Source of the DNA: Dasania sp. GY-MA-18
Lineage (GTDB): Bacteria > Pseudomonadota > Gammaproteobacteria > Pseudomonadales > Dasaniaceae
Assembly (NCBI RefSeq): GCF_024734385.1
Contig: NZ_JANHAP010000010.1
Location: forward strand, 62,001 to 126,000
Reading direction: 5' to 3'
Length of the DNA: 64,000 nucleotides
The notes beneath the pieces are model-generated. The model was given only the letters and a program-made list of their open reading frames with translations. It ran no database searches and was not told the DNA's origin. A program made the position numbers and the translations under genes. Of this stretch, positions 1 to 8,018 are shown piece by piece (positions within the stretch are counted from its first letter, which is position 1; every line of letters begins with the position of its first letter).

Positions 1-247
1 CGTGAGTCTTGCGTATACCCATCAACAACACCAAGCCGGTGATAAAGGTAAACATCGCACCCCAACGGAACCACCATAAAGCGCGTGGCGCTAACTTTTT
101 AGTTGCGTCAGCTTTGGCACTGGCCTCGGCCTCTTTAAAGTATTCACCTTGGATAAAGTTGAAGTAGTACAGTAGGCCTATCCACGTGATACCGAATAAC
201 ACGTGCGCCCAGCGAAAAAGTAGATCTAAGCTAATGATATTTTCCAT
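1..247 (-). CDS. PuuD-like membrane protein (urate hydroxylase/DUF989 type), N-terminal part only
   Basis: The first 82 codons of a gene that runs off the left edge. The protein begins MENIISLDLLFRWAHVLFG, then WIGLLYYFNFIQG and, after a short charged stretch, WWFRWGAMFTFITGLVLL. This is two hydrophobic segments separated by a loop, with conserved-looking H, W and Y residues. The pattern resembles the N-terminus of PuuD-type urate hydroxylases (DUF989), integral membrane proteins that may carry a C-terminal cytochrome c domain; that part is outside the window. It is divergent from the gene at 507. The family is recognised from the N-terminus only, so urate oxidation is an inference. Confidence 0.6.
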   Translation of the reverse strand, partial: MENIISLDLLFRWAHVLFGITWIGLLYYFNFIQGEYFKEAEASAKADATKKLAPRALWWFRWGAMFTFITGLVLLMGIRKTH

Positions 248-431
248 GAAACACCCCTAGTTGATTATGGAAGGATTATTGTTATTGAGGAGTATAGCAA
301 CCCCTTAATAGCTGAGTGCTTTTATAGGCTATTTAGCCTTAAATTTAAACCTCTTTTATAGTATTCACCTCTATTTATATGCTTTTGCCGAAATATTGAA
401 CGAAATCACAGCCCAGTTGAACCCTCACAGT

Positions 432-459
432 TTGCCCTAGTCAAAAGCCGTGCAATAAT
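432..459 (+). promoter_or_regulatory. Putative sigma-70 promoter for the coiled-coil protein gene
   Basis: TTGCCC (432-437), a 16-base spacer and AATAAT (454-459), about 45 bases before the start codon at 507. Both hexamers are partial matches to the consensus. This is the only good candidate seen in the 259-base divergent gap. Confidence 0.4.
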
Positions 460-506
460 GCTGCAGCAGTCACCACCCTTAATAACGAAGCGCTGATAAA
501 CACACT

Positions 507-1274
507 ATGGCCAACAACGACAACCGTCCCCCTCAAGACAATATCGCCATCACCCCCGCTCGCGATGAAATCGCATCCTACAAGCGTACCCAAACCAAAG
601 GTGCACTTAACAGTTTAGGTGTAGTGCCCGACGTACAAACCGGCGGCAGTGCCAGCAATACACTCAAAATCATCTTGGCCTCAGTGGTTGTAGTACTCAT
701 ACTCACGGCGGTTCTAGCGGGCTTTTTACAACAGCGCTTAAAAGCTGCGGAGTACACCCTCAAACTTACCGAAGCCAGAGTCGCCGAACTAGAAAGCCGA
801 CTATCCGTTACCGATGAAAGCCTAGGTGAATCCAGCGCAGCCATGAAAGTTAAACTGCGTGAGCTAGACTTTGAAGTACGCAAGCTATGGGACAATGTGT
901 GGAAAAAGAGCAAACAGCGCTTAGAAGTACTAGAAACCAAACAGCAAAGCCACGACAAAAGCCTCAACAATGTTAAGACCTTTATAGACCGCACCGAACA
1001 AAAACTGGCTCAAAACGAGCAAGTCACCACCAAGCTCAACCAAAAGCTGCAAACCCTGGATCAACTCAGCAGCCAGCTGGCCAACAACGAACGAAAGTTA
1101 AAAGCTCAAGAGAGCAATCTGGAAAAAACCAACGATAAGGTCAACCAATTCAACACCCGCCTGATCAAAGCCGAACGCTTAGCAGCCGACAATAAAGAGC
1201 GCCTAGACTCGGTAGATCATTTTAGACGCAAAGTGAATGCGGATTTACTAAAGCTAACCGGCGGCACACAATGA
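507..1274 (+). CDS. Unknown membrane-anchored coiled-coil protein
   Basis: 255 residues, family not recognised. Residues 1-50 are polar and proline-containing, without a signal peptide. Residues about 53-73 form one hydrophobic helix (IILASVVVVLILTAVLAGF). Residues about 75-250 are rich in K, E, L, Q and N with heptad-like spacing, as expected for a long coiled coil. The likely topology is a short cytoplasmic N-terminus and a long periplasmic rod, but the orientation is not proven. It stands alone: the gene on its left is divergent and the next gene starts 200 bases later. Single-pass coiled-coil proteins of this shape often act as scaffolds for envelope complexes, but nothing here identifies a partner. 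Confidence 0.7.
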   Translation: MANNDNRPPQDNIAITPARDEIASYKRTQTKGALNSLGVVPDVQTGGSASNTLKIILASVVVVLILTAVLAGFLQQRLKAAEYTLKLTEARVAELESRLSVTDESLGESSAAMKVKLRELDFEVRKLWDNVWKKSKQRLEVLETKQQSHDKSLNNVKTFIDRTEQKLAQNEQVTTKLNQKLQTLDQLSSQLANNERKLKAQESNLEKTNDKVNQFNTRLIKAERLAADNKERLDSVDHFRRKVNADLLKLTGGTQ

Positions 1275-1275
1275 T

Positions 1276-1320
1276 TTTTGTAGACTCTAGTATCTAGAGT
1301 GATAGCCGCTAGCTACAAAA
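1276..1320. repeat. Nested inverted repeat just after the coiled-coil gene
   Basis: An outer pair TTTTGTAG (1276-1283) and CTACAAAA (1313-1320) encloses a perfect inner hairpin ACTCTAG-TAT-CTAGAGT (1284-1300). It starts 2 bases after the stop codon at 1274. There is no long T-run after the outer arm, so it is at best a weak terminator or an RNA-end stabiliser. Confidence 0.5.
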
Positions 1321-1346
1321 GCATCCTTAGACTTTAACTAACAGTC

Positions 1347-1367
1347 ATACCGGGCTTGCCCCGGTAT
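1347..1367. repeat. REP-like GC-rich palindrome
   Basis: ATACCGGG-CTTGC-CCCGGTAT forms a perfect 8-bp stem flanked by GTC and CCA. The same frame (GTCA, palindrome, TCCA) occurs at 14561-14580 with different stem bases, so the two look like members of one dispersed repeat family. Confidence 0.6.
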
Positions 1368-1473
1368 CCAAAGAACTACCCCTGCCAGCAAGATAGCTGC
1401 TTTTAACTGTAAGTACTGACGCTGCACATAGCCGAGTGCCCGTTAATAAATTCTCTTATTATTAAGGACAATA

Positions 1474-2196
1474 ATGAAATACGAGTTAAATCAATTCAAT
1501 CAACCAGTAGGCTTAACCATAAGCAACTGGACGCCACCACCTATACCTAAGCACATAGCACTCACAGGCCATTTTTGTCGCCTAGAACCACTAGCCCCAC
1601 ACCACGCAGCAAGTTTATACACCGCCAACCAAGCAAATAGCGAAGGTGAGAACTGGACGTATTTACCCTACGGCCCTTTTGCCAACAGTAAAGATTACCA
1701 AGCCTGGATTGAGCAATGCGCAAGCAGCAACGACCCGCTCTTTTACGCCATTACTGATCTAGCCACAGGCAAGCCCGCAGGCATTGCCAGCTATTTGCGC
1801 ATCGCACCTAACATGGGCACGATTGAAGTTGGCCATATACATTATTCACCAAGCTTACGGCGCAGCCCTGCAGCAACAGAGGCGATGTATTTAATGATGG
1901 AATATGTTTTCTCATTGGGCTATAGGCGCTACGAATGGAAATGCGATGCTCTAAATGCCCCTTCGCGAGCCGCAGCCCAACGCTTAGGCTTTTCTTTCGA
2001 AGGTATATTTCGCCAAGCAGCCGTCGTCAAGGGACGTAATCGCGACACCGCTTGGTATGCAGCCACCGATCAAGAATGGCCAGCGCTTAAAGCCGCCTTT
2101 GTACAATGGCTATCGCCAGACAACTTTGATGAACACGGTATTCAAAAAACTAAACTGTCCGATTTAACCGCCCCGTGCTTACAAAATATTATTTAA
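1474..2196 (+). CDS. GNAT N-acetyltransferase, RimJ/RimL type
   Basis: 240 residues. The core fits the GNAT_3/RimJ-RimL family: an N-terminal RLEPLAPHHAASLY strand-helix, NWTYLPYGPF, then YAITDLATGKPAGIASYLRI, GTIEVGHIHYSPSLRRS, and RYEWKCDALNAPSRAAAQRLGF with the usual N-x-x-S and LGF signature near the acetyl-CoA site. These enzymes move an acetyl group from acetyl-CoA to an amine on a protein N-terminus or small molecule; the substrate cannot be read here. The start follows TATTAAGGACAATAATG, a good AAGGA Shine-Dalgarno. It ends convergent to alr. It has no functional neighbour, so it is probably a single-gene unit. Confidence 0.85.
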   Translation: MKYELNQFNQPVGLTISNWTPPPIPKHIALTGHFCRLEPLAPHHAASLYTANQANSEGENWTYLPYGPFANSKDYQAWIEQCASSNDPLFYAITDLATGKPAGIASYLRIAPNMGTIEVGHIHYSPSLRRSPAATEAMYLMMEYVFSLGYRRYEWKCDALNAPSRAAAQRLGFSFEGIFRQAAVVKGRNRDTAWYAATDQEWPALKAAFVQWLSPDNFDEHGIQKTKLSDLTAPCLQNII

Positions 2197-2202
2197 TAAA
2201 GC

Positions 2203-2230
2203 AAAAAAGCCAACCCCGCAAAGAGTTGGC
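2203..2230 (-). terminator. Rho-independent terminator of alr
   Basis: On the minus strand the stem GCCAAC/GTTGGC is followed by TTTTTTGC. It lies 40 bases beyond the alr stop codon. It could also weakly end the convergent acetyltransferase gene. Confidence 0.7.
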
Positions 2231-2240
2231 CCTACAAGAA

Positions 2241-2271
2241 ACTAGCGACTGTAGACTAAGTACTAGCGACT
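2241..2271. repeat. Short direct repeat at the alr 3' end
   Basis: ACTAGCGACT occurs at 2241-2250 and again at 2262-2271, where the second copy overlaps the alr stop codon (2270-2272). Similar CTAG/GACTAG-rich text recurs near 14595, so it may be local low-complexity spread. Confidence 0.4.
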
Positions 2272-3382
2272 ACTTCCCTAAATAAACCCTAGGCACTCTA
2301 GCCGGCATACGTGCCAACAGTTCATAACCTATGGTGCCAGCACAGTCGGCAATCTCATCGACTGACAAACCCTCACCCCACATCAACACCTCATCACCCA
2401 GTTGCACATCAGCTAAATCGGTCACATCTATGGTAATCATATCCATGGACACTCTACCCACTATGCTGGCGCGCTGGCCGTGTATTAATACGGGAGTGCC
2501 GGGCTTAACCACACGGGGATAGCCATCGGCATAGCCCATGGCAATGGTGGCAATTTTTGAGGGGCGCTGGGCACACCAGCTGGCGCCATAGCCCACGCAT
2601 TCACCTATAGCTATATCGCGCAAAGCAATCACCGCCGTACGCAGGTTCATCACCGGCTGCAGCTGGTCGGCATTTTCCTGACTGTGGCCGAAGGGGTTGC
2701 CGCCATAGAGCATATAACCAGGGCGGTTCCAGCTGCGACGACAATCTTGCCAGGCCATGGTACCGGCTGAGTTGGCCAAGCTGGTTTCTACACGCTGGCC
2801 CAACTCATCGGCTACGGCGCTAATGGCCGCCAAAGTATCAGCAAAACACTGTATTTGCTTGGGGGTTTGCGGGCGCTCTATCTCATCACCGCAGGCTAGG
2901 TGCGACATCAGCACTATGCCGTCAGCGACGTTATCGCTCTCAGCCAGTAAACGGTATAGCTCTACCGCTGCACCAGGCTGTACGCCCAAACGGTGCATGC
3001 CGGTATCCAGCTTTAACCAAACTTTTAACGCTTGGCCACTAGCGGCCTGAGTAATCATTTCTATTTGCTGGCGGTGGCCCACGGCTACCCAAAAGCCCTG
3101 CTGCCTGGCTACAGCTAATTCTTCGGCGCTGAACATGCCCTCTAACAATAAGATGGGCTGCTGTATGCCGGCCTCACGCAGCTCCATGGCCTCCTCTATG
3201 CAAGCCACCCCAAAAACTGGCGCCTCTGCTTGCAAAGCTTGGGCTGCAGCAACGGCGCCATGGCCATAGGCGTTGGCTTTGACTATTGCCACGGCCTGCG
3301 AGTCAGGTGCGACTTTACAGGCCAAGCGATAATTATGGCGCAAGGCGTCGAGGTTGATTTCAGCTTTTGCAGGACGAGCCAT
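2270..3382 (-). CDS. alr: Alanine racemase
   Basis: 370 residues, the usual length. This PLP enzyme interconverts L- and D-alanine in the cytoplasm to supply D-Ala for peptidoglycan. The PLP lysine is in AIVKANAYGHG (Lys35). The catalytic tyrosine of the second base is in GYGASW (Tyr265). MSHLACGDE, RPGYMLYGGNP and MDMITIDVTDL are also family landmarks. It lies downstream of the D-amino acid aminotransferase gene on the same strand, but a terminator-like hairpin (3446-3492) separates them, so it probably has its own promoter. Whether it is the housekeeping Alr or a catabolic DadX cannot be told: no dadA is adjacent. Confidence 0.95.
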   Translation of the reverse strand: MARPAKAEINLDALRHNYRLACKVAPDSQAVAIVKANAYGHGAVAAAQALQAEAPVFGVACIEEAMELREAGIQQPILLLEGMFSAEELAVARQQGFWVAVGHRQQIEMITQAASGQALKVWLKLDTGMHRLGVQPGAAVELYRLLAESDNVADGIVLMSHLACGDEIERPQTPKQIQCFADTLAAISAVADELGQRVETSLANSAGTMAWQDCRRSWNRPGYMLYGGNPFGHSQENADQLQPVMNLRTAVIALRDIAIGECVGYGASWCAQRPSKIATIAMGYADGYPRVVKPGTPVLIHGQRASIVGRVSMDMITIDVTDLADVQLGDEVLMWGEGLSVDEIADCAGTIGYELLARMPARVPRVYLGK

Positions 3383-3445
3383 AGTGTCTTTCTCTTACTA
3401 GGTAAAACAGGCTGTTTAAATAGGGCGCAAGGCCTTAACAGACAA

Positions 3446-3492
3446 AAAAGCAAGAATAAGCGCCGTAGATCATTAGCGCTTTTCTTGCTTTT
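3446..3492 (-). terminator. Hairpin terminator after the aminotransferase gene
   Basis: AAAAGCAAGAATAAGCGC pairs with GCGCTTTTCTTGCTTTT with one bulged base across a 12-base loop. A-run and T-run flanks on both sides make it potentially bidirectional. It starts about 44 bases past the stop of the D-amino acid aminotransferase gene and lies upstream of alr. Confidence 0.65.
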
Positions 3493-3535
3493 AAGCACTG
3501 CAATTAAGCAGCGCGGATAGTATTAAGCGTAACGA

Positions 3536-4393
3536 TTAGTAATCGTATTTTTGTGCGCTATACAAAGTTTGTGCGGCCAACCATACGTCGCCCACTTCAC
3601 CGTTGCCTACAGGCTTGCCATCGACTTCGATAACCGGTGCAATTTCTTTAGAGGAAGAGGTAATCCACACTTCATCAGCATTTAATACTTCTTCTTTAGT
3701 AACGATGCGCTCTTCCACTTTAATAGAGCCGTCTTTTGCTAAGATGCTCAATAAAATTTTGCGGGTAATACCAGGTAAACACTGGTGATCTAATGGTGGC
3801 GTCGCCACTACACCGTCTTTAACTATATAGGCATTACAGGCTGAGGCTTCAGTTAGCTCATCGTTGGCGTTGAACAATAAAGTTTCGTTCATGCCGGCAG
3901 CGTGGCCCACTTGGAAGTGCATCACATTACCTAACAAAGCGGTAGACTTAATGTTGCAGCGATCCCAGCGTAAGTCTTGCTGAGTATTAACTTTATAGCC
4001 TTTAATCTTGGTCTTATCAGCAACAGTAGCCGGTGGTATTTCAAAAGCAAAAGCAAACACAGTAGGTGCTACATTATCGGGGTAAGCGTGAAAACGCTTA
4101 GAGTCAGCACCGCGGCTTACGTGTAAGTAGATACCTAGGTTGCCGCCGCCATTCTTCTCGATTAGCTGGTCGCAAACATCTTTCCATTGATCGTGTGACC
4201 AATCTAATTTGATATCAATAAAACCCATGCCTTCTATCATGCGGTCTATGTGCGGGCCGAAGCCAACCATCTTGCCGTCGTAGGAAGGAACTACCTCATA
4301 GATGCCGTCGCCAAATAAAAAGCCACGGTCCATAGGCGATATTTTCGCTTCTTCCATGGGCATATAAGCGCCGTCTAAGTACACAATAGACAT
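3536..4393 (-). CDS. dat: D-amino acid aminotransferase (class IV PLP aminotransferase)
   Basis: 285 residues, matching the D-AAT length of about 280-285. Class IV aminotransferases use PLP; D-AAT moves the amino group between D-alanine and 2-oxoglutarate to give pyruvate and D-glutamate. The PLP lysine is in CNIKSTALLGNV (Lys149). The HVSRGADSKRFHAYP segment matches the RG-x4-R-x-H carboxylate trap of D-AAT (here Arg100 and His102), which argues for D- rather than branched-chain L-amino acids. It sits between alr and the D-glutamate-cyclase/5-oxoprolinase genes, all on one strand, supporting a D-Ala/D-Glu role. A branched-chain or aminodeoxychorismate lyase assignment is less likely. Confidence 0.85.
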   Translation of the reverse strand: MSIVYLDGAYMPMEEAKISPMDRGFLFGDGIYEVVPSYDGKMVGFGPHIDRMIEGMGFIDIKLDWSHDQWKDVCDQLIEKNGGGNLGIYLHVSRGADSKRFHAYPDNVAPTVFAFAFEIPPATVADKTKIKGYKVNTQQDLRWDRCNIKSTALLGNVMHFQVGHAAGMNETLLFNANDELTEASACNAYIVKDGVVATPPLDHQCLPGITRKILLSILAKDGSIKVEERIVTKEEVLNADEVWITSSSKEIAPVIEVDGKPVGNGEVGDVWLAAQTLYSAQKYDY

Positions 4394-4610
4394 AAGATTA
4401 ATCTCACGTTAGTCAAAAGTTTCGGTCCATGCCTCTAGGGGGTATACCCTTAGAAAATGGCCACCTGGAAATAAAAGGGCGGCAATTCTAACAGAAATTA
4501 CCGCTTTTGGTCATCTTTACAGCAATATTGGCAGCTATTGCCGCTGTAGGCCGCAGAAAATAAGGCCTACGGTTTGCTTACAAACTCATTTAATGGCAAA
4601 AAACCAGGGG

Positions 4611-5498
4611 CTAAAAGCCCGCTACTGCTCGCAATTCAGCAATAACTGACTCACCTTCGCTGGGCTCCATACCATCCTCAGTCACCGTGTTTTCGCGGCT
4701 AACGCCATCGACACTGCCACGGGCCGATAGATATTCTAAAATCGCTCTGGGCTGGATAGGGGCGAGCAGGTCTTGCTCATTCCATATAGATAGCCACACG
4801 ATCAAACCGTAGGCTCCCCAGTTAGACACATCCGCCACCATTAACTCGTCGCACTGGGTGCGGGCGGGGATAATACTCAAGCTCTCTAAGGCCTCAGCAA
4901 TATTGCCCATGCCTATTTCATTGCCACCGTCGCCTATAGCCATGGTGGGACAAGCCGCCAAACGTAAAAAGTCGTCAAAACTAGGGCAGCGGTGGCTAAT
5001 ATCTTCACCCCGCATATTCGAGTACTGACCGTTAGCGTTGAGACCAGGCATCTCTATGCTCACTACCACATCGGGCTTTAGCTGCGCCAAGCCAGCTTTG
5101 GCCTCTTGCTCGGCTACCGCCAAATTGCCTTCGCTAATAGTATGCACCCGGTAATCCGGCGCCAAGGCTGCCGCCAAATCGCCGCTGGTGACGATCATAG
5201 GCTGCATACCCAAGGTGGCTAGCGCGTCATACAAGGCAATAGCGCCTACTGGGCCATCGGTTTCAAACGTGTGGGTGTCACCCGGTTGAGGCACGGGAAA
5301 GCCGGTGCCTATCAACACCACACTGCCGGGCTTGGCCAGCTGCTCTTGCAAAACTCTGGCGGCACGGTAGTAATAACCCGCTTCCAAGGCGGCCTGAGCA
5401 TTTTGCATACCCCGCGGGTTGCGAGCTACCAAGATGTTTTCAATTTGCTGGCTAAGCGCCTGCTCGGCGGTGTTGTAACGTAATTCAGTGGTGGTCAT
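4611..5498 (-). CDS. DUF4392 protein, D-glutamate cyclase C-domain-like
   Basis: 295 residues. The sequence has the landmarks of the DUF4392 (D-glutamate cyclase-like C-terminal) family: VLIGTGFPVPQPGDTHTFETDG near the N-terminus, GPVGAIALYDAL, VVSIEMPGLNANGQYSNMRG, and AIGDGGNEIGMGN. In vertebrates DUF4392 is the C-terminal domain of DGLUCY, which converts D-glutamate to 5-oxo-D-proline; the N-terminal DUF1445 domain is encoded here separately at 8019-8807. The gene is last of a minus-strand run DUF1445-pxpA-pxpB-pxpC-DUF4392, 65 bases after pxpC. The family call is firm; the cyclase activity is inferred from the vertebrate enzyme and the neighbours. Confidence 0.8.
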   Translation of the reverse strand: MTTTELRYNTAEQALSQQIENILVARNPRGMQNAQAALEAGYYYRAARVLQEQLAKPGSVVLIGTGFPVPQPGDTHTFETDGPVGAIALYDALATLGMQPMIVTSGDLAAALAPDYRVHTISEGNLAVAEQEAKAGLAQLKPDVVVSIEMPGLNANGQYSNMRGEDISHRCPSFDDFLRLAACPTMAIGDGGNEIGMGNIAEALESLSIIPARTQCDELMVADVSNWGAYGLIVWLSIWNEQDLLAPIQPRAILEYLSARGSVDGVSRENTVTEDGMEPSEGESVIAELRAVAGF

Positions 5499-5563
5499 AA
5501 AACTATCTCAAAGCTATAACTCGCGGCCATGGGCCCGAGCTATAGGCAGCTGTAAATCTGGGG

Positions 5564-6508
5564 CTATTGCTCCAGTACGGTCAATCGGCTTTGGGCGCGT
5601 TCAAACTGGCTTTTGGCTAAGTGCAAAGCATTGTGCGCGCAGTCTATGGTGATAGGCTCAAAGCGAACCTTAGCACCCGGCATTTGTTGGGCTAACTTCG
5701 CTAAATCCAAGGACAGTACAGCACCTATTTTAGGGTAGCCGCCTATGGTTTGGCGATCATTCATTAAGACGATAGGCTGACCATCGGGGGGGACCTGTAT
5801 AGCCCCTAAACAAATACCCTCTGATAGCATCGCTGATACATCAGCGGCAATGGCTGGGCCTTCTACTTTATAACCCATGCGGTCACAGCGGTCAGACACG
5901 GTGTACTCACTGCCAAAAAAGATACGCTGCTGCACTCGGCTAAAGCTCTGCTCTTGATAGCTGGGGATTACCCTAAGAGTAATTTCTTTGCTGTAATGTG
6001 GGCGCAACTGCTCGGGCAACTCTAAACAAGGGGCATCAATACCTTTAACCGGTAGCTGATCTCCTGCCTGCAGGGCTTTGCCCGCCAAGCCGCCTATGCC
6101 TTCGCGCACCACGGTGGCCACAGAACCAAAGCTCTGCTCAACTTGAAAGCCACCGGCAACGGCAATATAAGAGCGGCAGCCATTAGTCGCAAAGCTTAAT
6201 GCAATGGTGTCGCCCGCTTTAATTTTGTGGCTGCGCCATAGCTGGGCTTCGTCACCGTTAATAGTAAAAGGCACTTGCGCACCGGTGACGGCAATCACCG
6301 TATCGGCCTGCGACTCCAACGTTAAGCCGCCCACACTGGCCTCAATAGCCACTGCATCTACAGGGTTACCACATAATAAATTGGCCCAGTTAAACGCCAA
6401 GGCATCCATGGGCCCAGAGGTAGTTAAACCCACGCCGTGATAACCATAACGGCCAGCATCTTGTAATAAGCTTAAAAAACCGGGAGAAACGACTTTAAAA
6501 CAACTCAT
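5564..6508 (-). CDS. pxpC: 5-oxoprolinase subunit PxpC (biotin-dependent carboxyltransferase-like)
   Basis: 314 residues, family length. PxpC (formerly KipA/YbgK) works with PxpA and PxpB in ATP-dependent opening of 5-oxoproline to glutamate. Seen: FKVVSPGFLSLLQDAGRYGYHGVGL at the N-terminus, the GPMDALAFNWANLLCGNP motif, and SDRMGYKVEGP plus GAIQVPPDGQPIVLMNDRQTIGGYPKIG near the C-terminus, all hallmarks of the family. It overlaps pxpB by 4 bases (ATGA), with an AGGAGG site in the pxpB end, so the two are translationally coupled. The neighbours make 5-oxoprolinase much more likely than urea carboxylase or allophanate hydrolase. Confidence 0.92.
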   Translation of the reverse strand: MSCFKVVSPGFLSLLQDAGRYGYHGVGLTTSGPMDALAFNWANLLCGNPVDAVAIEASVGGLTLESQADTVIAVTGAQVPFTINGDEAQLWRSHKIKAGDTIALSFATNGCRSYIAVAGGFQVEQSFGSVATVVREGIGGLAGKALQAGDQLPVKGIDAPCLELPEQLRPHYSKEITLRVIPSYQEQSFSRVQQRIFFGSEYTVSDRCDRMGYKVEGPAIAADVSAMLSEGICLGAIQVPPDGQPIVLMNDRQTIGGYPKIGAVLSLDLAKLAQQMPGAKVRFEPITIDCAHNALHLAKSQFERAQSRLTVLEQ

Positions 6509-7215
6509 GCGCTGGCCTCCTGCTGTAAAAATTTCTCATCCAACTCGCCACCCATATCCAAAAACTCTGCTTTGGTGATGGCTTTAAATTTCACCCGGTC
6601 ACCCACTGCTACCGGCATTAGGCTGTCACCCTCTGGGGTAAACATGGGGATAGGGCACAGGCCGATTAAATTCCAACCGCCAGGCGATGGCGCGGGATAA
6701 ATCGCCGTTTGCCTGTCGGCAATACCCACTGCTCCCTTGGGCACATATTTACGTGGCGTGGCTATACGCGGTGAGGCTATGCGCTCATCCACTTGCCCCA
6801 AATAAGCAAAGCCCGGGGCAAAACCTATGGCGTAAACGCGGTATTCTTCGGATTGGTGCAGGTCGATAATCTCTTGCACACTCAAACCAGAGCGCTCAGA
6901 AATCAAGCTTAAGTCTGGGCCTGACTCTTGGCTGTAATACACCGGCAAGGTAACCACGGTACCCTCTTGCCCTGCGCCAGACACATTCGCTTCAATCGCT
7001 GTGCGTATACCTTTGCGCAGCTGCAAGTGGTCACATTTATAGGCATCAAAAATAACTAACAAGGAAGCATAGGAAGGCACGGTGTCGATAATAAGCTCGG
7101 CCATTTGCTCGCGTATGGCATTGTTGGCCGCCTGCACCTGTGCAGCCACCTCGGCATTCGCCTCCTCGCCAAAATATAAAATCAGTGAGTTTTCACCGGC
7201 TACGTGAATCTTCAT
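6505..7215 (-). CDS. pxpB: 5-oxoprolinase subunit PxpB
   Basis: 236 residues. PxpB (formerly KipI/YbgJ) is the partner of PxpC; it is thought to help activate 5-oxoproline with ATP. Family signs: VPSYASLLVIFD, LPVYYSQESGPDL, YRVYAIGFAPGFAYLG, RIATPRKYVPKGAVGIADRQTAIYP and SPGGWNLIG. The last three are the cyclophilin-like core. In Bacillus the homologue was first described as an inhibitor of the KipA/KinA sporulation kinase, but the enzyme role is the general one. The start is 3 bases after the pxpA stop and the gene runs into pxpC with a 4-base overlap. Confidence 0.92.
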   Translation of the reverse strand: MKIHVAGENSLILYFGEEANAEVAAQVQAANNAIREQMAELIIDTVPSYASLLVIFDAYKCDHLQLRKGIRTAIEANVSGAGQEGTVVTLPVYYSQESGPDLSLISERSGLSVQEIIDLHQSEEYRVYAIGFAPGFAYLGQVDERIASPRIATPRKYVPKGAVGIADRQTAIYPAPSPGGWNLIGLCPIPMFTPEGDSLMPVAVGDRVKFKAITKAEFLDMGGELDEKFLQQEASA

Positions 7216-7218
7216 AGT

Positions 7219-7956
7219 TTAACTCGCTCGCTGGTCTACTAGGGCGCGGATGGCTTCTATGGCTTGCACACCGGCCAGGTTGTCGCCGTGTACGCACAGG
7301 GTGTCTACCTGCAAGTTAAGTGTGTGACCACTTACTGTCGTGATAGTCCCCGCATCACATAGCTGCTCTACTTGCGCTAGCATTTTTTCTTTATTGTGTA
7401 CGGCACCGGCCTTGCTGCGTGCTAAGAGCTTGCCATCGTCGTCGTAGCAGCGGTCGGCAAAGGCTTCAAACCACAATTCCAAACCCAGCTCAGCGGCTTC
7501 AGCCTTGTGTTCATCGGCTTGCGGGGTGGCTTGCAGCATTAATTTAATGGGCTTATGGAAGGCTGCTACGGCCTCCATTATCGCTTTGCGCACTTCAACC
7601 TTGGCCATCATGTCGTTGTATAAAGCACCGTGTGGTTTTACGTATTCCAGCTCCACACCTACCGACTTGGCCATGCCATCCATCGCGGACAACTGATACA
7701 ACATAAAGGCTTTAATTTCATCAGCGCTGCAATTCATAGAGCGACGACCAAAACCCACTAAGTCGGGATAAGCCGGGTGAGCCCCCACCATCACGCCGTG
7801 TTCTTTGGCTAGGCTTAGGGTGCGCTGCATAATCAGCGGATCACCGGCATGAAAACCACAGGCTATATTGGCTTGATCGATATGAGGCATCACCGCCTCA
7901 TCCATGCCCATGGTCCATGAGCCGAAACTTTCACCTAAATCACAATTTAAACGCAC
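7219..7956 (-). CDS. pxpA: 5-oxoprolinase subunit PxpA (LamB/YcsF family)
   Basis: About 245 residues. PxpA carries the hydrolase-like active site of the 5-oxoprolinase complex. Seen: LNCDLGESFG at the N-terminus, PHIDQANIACGFHAGDP, GVMVGAHPAYPDLVGFGRR, YVKPHGALYNDM, EAFADRCYDDDGKLLARS and LCVHGDN, the complete LamB/YcsF signature. I choose the GTG start at 7956, because GGAG lies 6 bases before it and it gives the normal family N-terminus; an in-frame TTG four codons upstream overlaps that site. It is followed closely by pxpB and preceded by the DUF1445 gene with a 62-base gap. Confidence 0.93.
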   Translation of the reverse strand: MRLNCDLGESFGSWTMGMDEAVMPHIDQANIACGFHAGDPLIMQRTLSLAKEHGVMVGAHPAYPDLVGFGRRSMNCSADEIKAFMLYQLSAMDGMAKSVGVELEYVKPHGALYNDMMAKVEVRKAIMEAVAAFHKPIKLMLQATPQADEHKAEAAELGLELWFEAFADRCYDDDGKLLARSKAGAVHNKEKMLAQVEQLCDAGTITTVSGHTLNLQVDTLCVHGDNLAGVQAIEAIRALVDQRAS

Positions 7957-8018
7957 GTTGCTCTCCAAATTTTTTTAAACAATCTCTATGTTTACTCGCC
8001 ACTGCTGCTCGCCAGCTA

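Noticed and set aside
3230-3520. Two overlapping frames (3230-3520 plus, 3283-3498 minus) in front of alr
   Set aside because: They run through the terminator hairpin at 3446-3492 and overlap the alr start; no homology seen.
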